A stretch of 53,257 nt of DNA from assembly GCA_903887415.1 (NCBI GenBank), contig CAISPO010000041.1:1-53257 (forward strand), given 5' to 3'. This document shows positions 51,988 through 53,257 of this stretch, piece after piece (position 1 is the stretch's first letter; the number at the start of each line of letters is the position of its first letter). Both the position numbers and the translations under genes were made by a program. This stretch comes from an uncultured Bacteroidota bacterium (GTDB lineage: Bacteria; Bacteroidota; Bacteroidia; Chitinophagales; Chitinophagaceae). The notes beneath the pieces are model-generated. The model searched no databases. It had not been told where the DNA came from and saw only the letters and a list, made by a program, of their open reading frames with translations.

Positions 51988-52030
51988 TGTGCGCTATACA
52001 GTTATCCGAAATGCTTTAAGGTTTTGTGCT

Positions 52031-52055
52031 AAGACGTTGCAGTGCAACGTCTCTA
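52031..52055. repeat. palindromic repeat, copy 3 (diverged)
   Basis: AGACGTTGCA / TGCAACGTCT around G (52032-52052), with one mismatch in the outer arm relative to the other copies. It is 45 bp from copy 2. Confidence 0.85.
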
Positions 52056-52079
52056 CATAATGCGCGGGATAAAAAGCAA

Positions 52080-52718
52080 TTACGGGAGCGGCCCTATTTC
52101 ATTGGATTTCTTTACTACTTCCCTGATTACCAGGTCCAGTTGCTGGCTGGCAGTGATGATGCCTGCTATGATCTCCCGGTTAACATCATCGTTAATGTCA
52201 TCATTGTTAAAGAACTGCGAGAGACCAAGAATTGTAGCTACCGGCCCTCTTATTTTATGTGATTCAATAAAGGCTATTTCCCTGAGCGCAAGGTTCTGCT
52301 CTTCTATCTTGTAGAGATGCCTGCGCTGCTCGGTAATATCCCGGGCAAAGCAGCTAACGCCGATCACTTTATTGTCTTCATCAAAAACCGGATTAAAACT
52401 AACGCTGGTGTACCGAAGGTGATTGTCAACCTGCATATCCTCTACCGACTTTAACGCCTTGCCATTCAAAGCCACCTGGTAGCACATTTCAAATTTATCA
52501 AGATACAATTTATCCTGGCCGCCATAAAGCACATGGTCGCCCTTGCCCAGCTCTTTGCCAATAAAATGAGACACCCACTTTTTAAACGACTCATTGCACT
52601 CAATGATATTACATGCGGTATCCACTAACCATATAGGATCATCGGTGTTGTTGATAAGCAGCCGCAGATTTTTTTCATCTGCCGCTACTTGTGCAATATC
52701 ATTTTCTTTATTCGTCAT
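52080..52718 (-). CDS. PAS-DHp protein lacking an ATPase domain
   Basis: A 212-residue cytoplasmic protein. A PAS domain (about residues 17-131: LLINNTDDPIWLVDTACNIIECNESFKKWV through SFNPVFDEDNKVIGVSCFARDITEQ) is followed by a helix and a DHp-like segment IESHKIRGPVATILGLSQFF with His154, which matches the phospho-acceptor H-box. The chain then ends about 55 residues later, with no HATPase domain. The frame closes cleanly, so it looks like a real short form rather than a frameshift. It may receive phosphate from another kinase or act as a regulator. The start is ATG 52718; the TTG upstream is part of the promoter. Confidence 0.8.
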   Translation of the reverse strand: MTNKENDIAQVAADEKNLRLLINNTDDPIWLVDTACNIIECNESFKKWVSHFIGKELGKGDHVLYGGQDKLYLDKFEMCYQVALNGKALKSVEDMQVDNHLRYTSVSFNPVFDEDNKVIGVSCFARDITEQRRHLYKIEEQNLALREIAFIESHKIRGPVATILGLSQFFNNDDINDDVNREIIAGIITASQQLDLVIREVVKKSNEIGPLP

Positions 52719-52726
52719 TTGTTCCA

Positions 52727-52757
52727 AAAAGGTATCAAATTTACCAAATAAAATCAA
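52727..52757 (-). promoter_or_regulatory. promoter TTG-N20-TACCTTTT
   Basis: On the minus strand TTG (52757-52755), 20 bases, TACCTTTT (52734-52727), 8 bp before ATG 52718. It explains the otherwise possible TTG start at 52757 as a -33 element. Confidence 0.58.
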
Positions 52758-52809
52758 TTTTCATATTATTGCTAACGCTCCGGTAGTGGCTCAGTTTGAA
52801 AATAATCTT

Positions 52810-52842
52810 TTTAGCAAGGTATGAAATTGGTATCTACCTTTG
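52810..52842 (+). promoter_or_regulatory. promoter TTTA-N21-TACCTTTG, leaderless
   Basis: TTTA (52810-52813), 21 bases, TACCTTTG (52835-52842). ATG 52847 begins 4 bp later, so the transcript would start at the codon itself. Confidence 0.6.
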
Positions 52843-52846
52843 TAAC

Positions 52847-53083
52847 ATGAAACATCCGAAAAGACCAAAGGACGGAAACGCACTTGCTGTAATGGTTGCT
52901 AAGATTGCAACAGGTGAAATCATAGAGCCAAACCCCAATGAGGGTAAAAATGCCGCTGCTGTAGAATTAGGACGGCTTGGCGGTCTTAAAGGTGGCAAAG
53001 CAAGAGCAAGCAAGCTGACCGCCGAAAAACGTCAGGAAATAGCTAAGAAAGCCATAAACAAACGCTGGAATAAGGGAGAATAA
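52847..53083 (+). CDS. small basic GGLKGGKAR-motif protein
   Basis: A 78-residue strongly basic protein. After MKHPKRPKDGNALAVMVAKI and the acidic linker EIIEPNPNEG it has LGRLGGLKGGKARASKL followed by TAEKRQEIAKKAINKRW. This is a widespread short bacterial family annotated variously as histone H1-like or nucleic-acid-binding; the glycine-lysine repeats suggest binding to nucleic acid. ATG 52847 fits the conserved N-terminus and the predicted leaderless promoter; the frame's earlier ATG lies inside the promoter region. A transposase-like frame starts right after its stop codon. Confidence 0.8.
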   Translation: MKHPKRPKDGNALAVMVAKIATGEIIEPNPNEGKNAAAVELGRLGGLKGGKARASKLTAEKRQEIAKKAINKRWNKGE

Positions 53084-53155
53084 CCCGTGTACGCGTGTAA
53101 AGTATTTCCCAAAACAACATTTTTTATCCACAATAGGGTATTTCAACCCAAATCT

Positions 53156-53257
53156 TTCCCTCAATCTGCAAAGTTTGTGAGTGCTGAAAAGCATATCATA
53201 GATGGCAGACCGGATGAAAAGTATATTTCAACTTCATATGTTGAACGTCAGAACCTA
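53156..53257 (+). pseudogene. IS1-type transposase fragment (C-terminal region), runs off the window
   Basis: The frame open to the right edge encodes SAKFVSAEKHIIDGRPDEK and then YISTSYVERQNL, matching the conserved (I/V)STSYVERQNLTMRM block of IS1-type DDE transposases. The catalytic N-terminal part should precede it, but upstream in the same frame are only about 25 unrelated-looking codons back to the stop codon of the small basic gene (53081-53083). The fragment is therefore 5'-truncated, or the upstream part lies in another frame; its right side is outside the window. Confidence 0.65.

Overview
The window is a chromosomal segment of a member of the Bacteroidota, most likely a chitinophaga/sphingobacteria-type organism. 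Four observations support this. There is a type IX secretion (T9SS) core locus, porV-porU-gldJ, next to murF. At least two secreted proteins end in T9SS type A sorting domains. Genes lack Shine-Dalgarno leaders. Many genes are preceded by the Bacteroidota-type promoter TTTG-N19..21-TAnnTTTG. The phylum call is firm; anything below phylum level is inference.

Layout. 1-1015: the 5' end of a 16S rRNA gene on the minus strand, with a long leader and three stacked promoters. 1016-9493: small operons with a methyltransferase, two unrelated L,D-transpeptidases facing each other, trmB with a DUF5522 protein and an alkyltransferase-like protein, a secreted T9SS substrate, small membrane proteins and a UbiA-like protein. 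9674-20202: an MFS transporter, a tandem pair of EGF-like lipoproteins, a biotin-dependent carboxylase beta subunit, a thioredoxin-like gene with a decayed upstream duplicate, a FUSC-family membrane protein, an ACP phosphodiesterase and a serine hydrolase.

20553-31065: the secretion and envelope block. porV and porU face left; gldJ and murF face right; zapA, lspA and an M28 peptidase follow on the minus strand. LspA would mature lipoproteins such as GldJ; PorU/PorV would process and anchor the CTD proteins at 6882-7790 and 50789-51871. 31148-44101: an Omp28-like lipoprotein, rbfA, a LolE-type permease, acs, then an OsmC / GH92 / unknown secreted protein run, a large M28 peptidase, a His/Cys-rich PDZ protein and htpG.

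44529-50264: a probable surface-glycan island (WbqC-like, SGNH-like, YfhO-like, and a second multi-membrane protein that is AT-rich). 50320-53257: a 61-codon gene with a consensus promoter, a T9SS substrate, a PAS-DHp protein lacking an ATPase domain, a small basic GGLKGGKAR protein, and a fragment resembling the C-terminal region of an IS1-type transposase running off the window.

No CRISPR array, tRNA or complete insertion sequence was seen. The most unusual signals are the set of predicted near-leaderless genes, several of which fix start codons; the decayed tlpA-like duplicate; three copies of a 25-nt palindrome at convergent gene ends; the UbiA-like protein without its first Asp motif; and the WbqC/SGNH/YfhO island.
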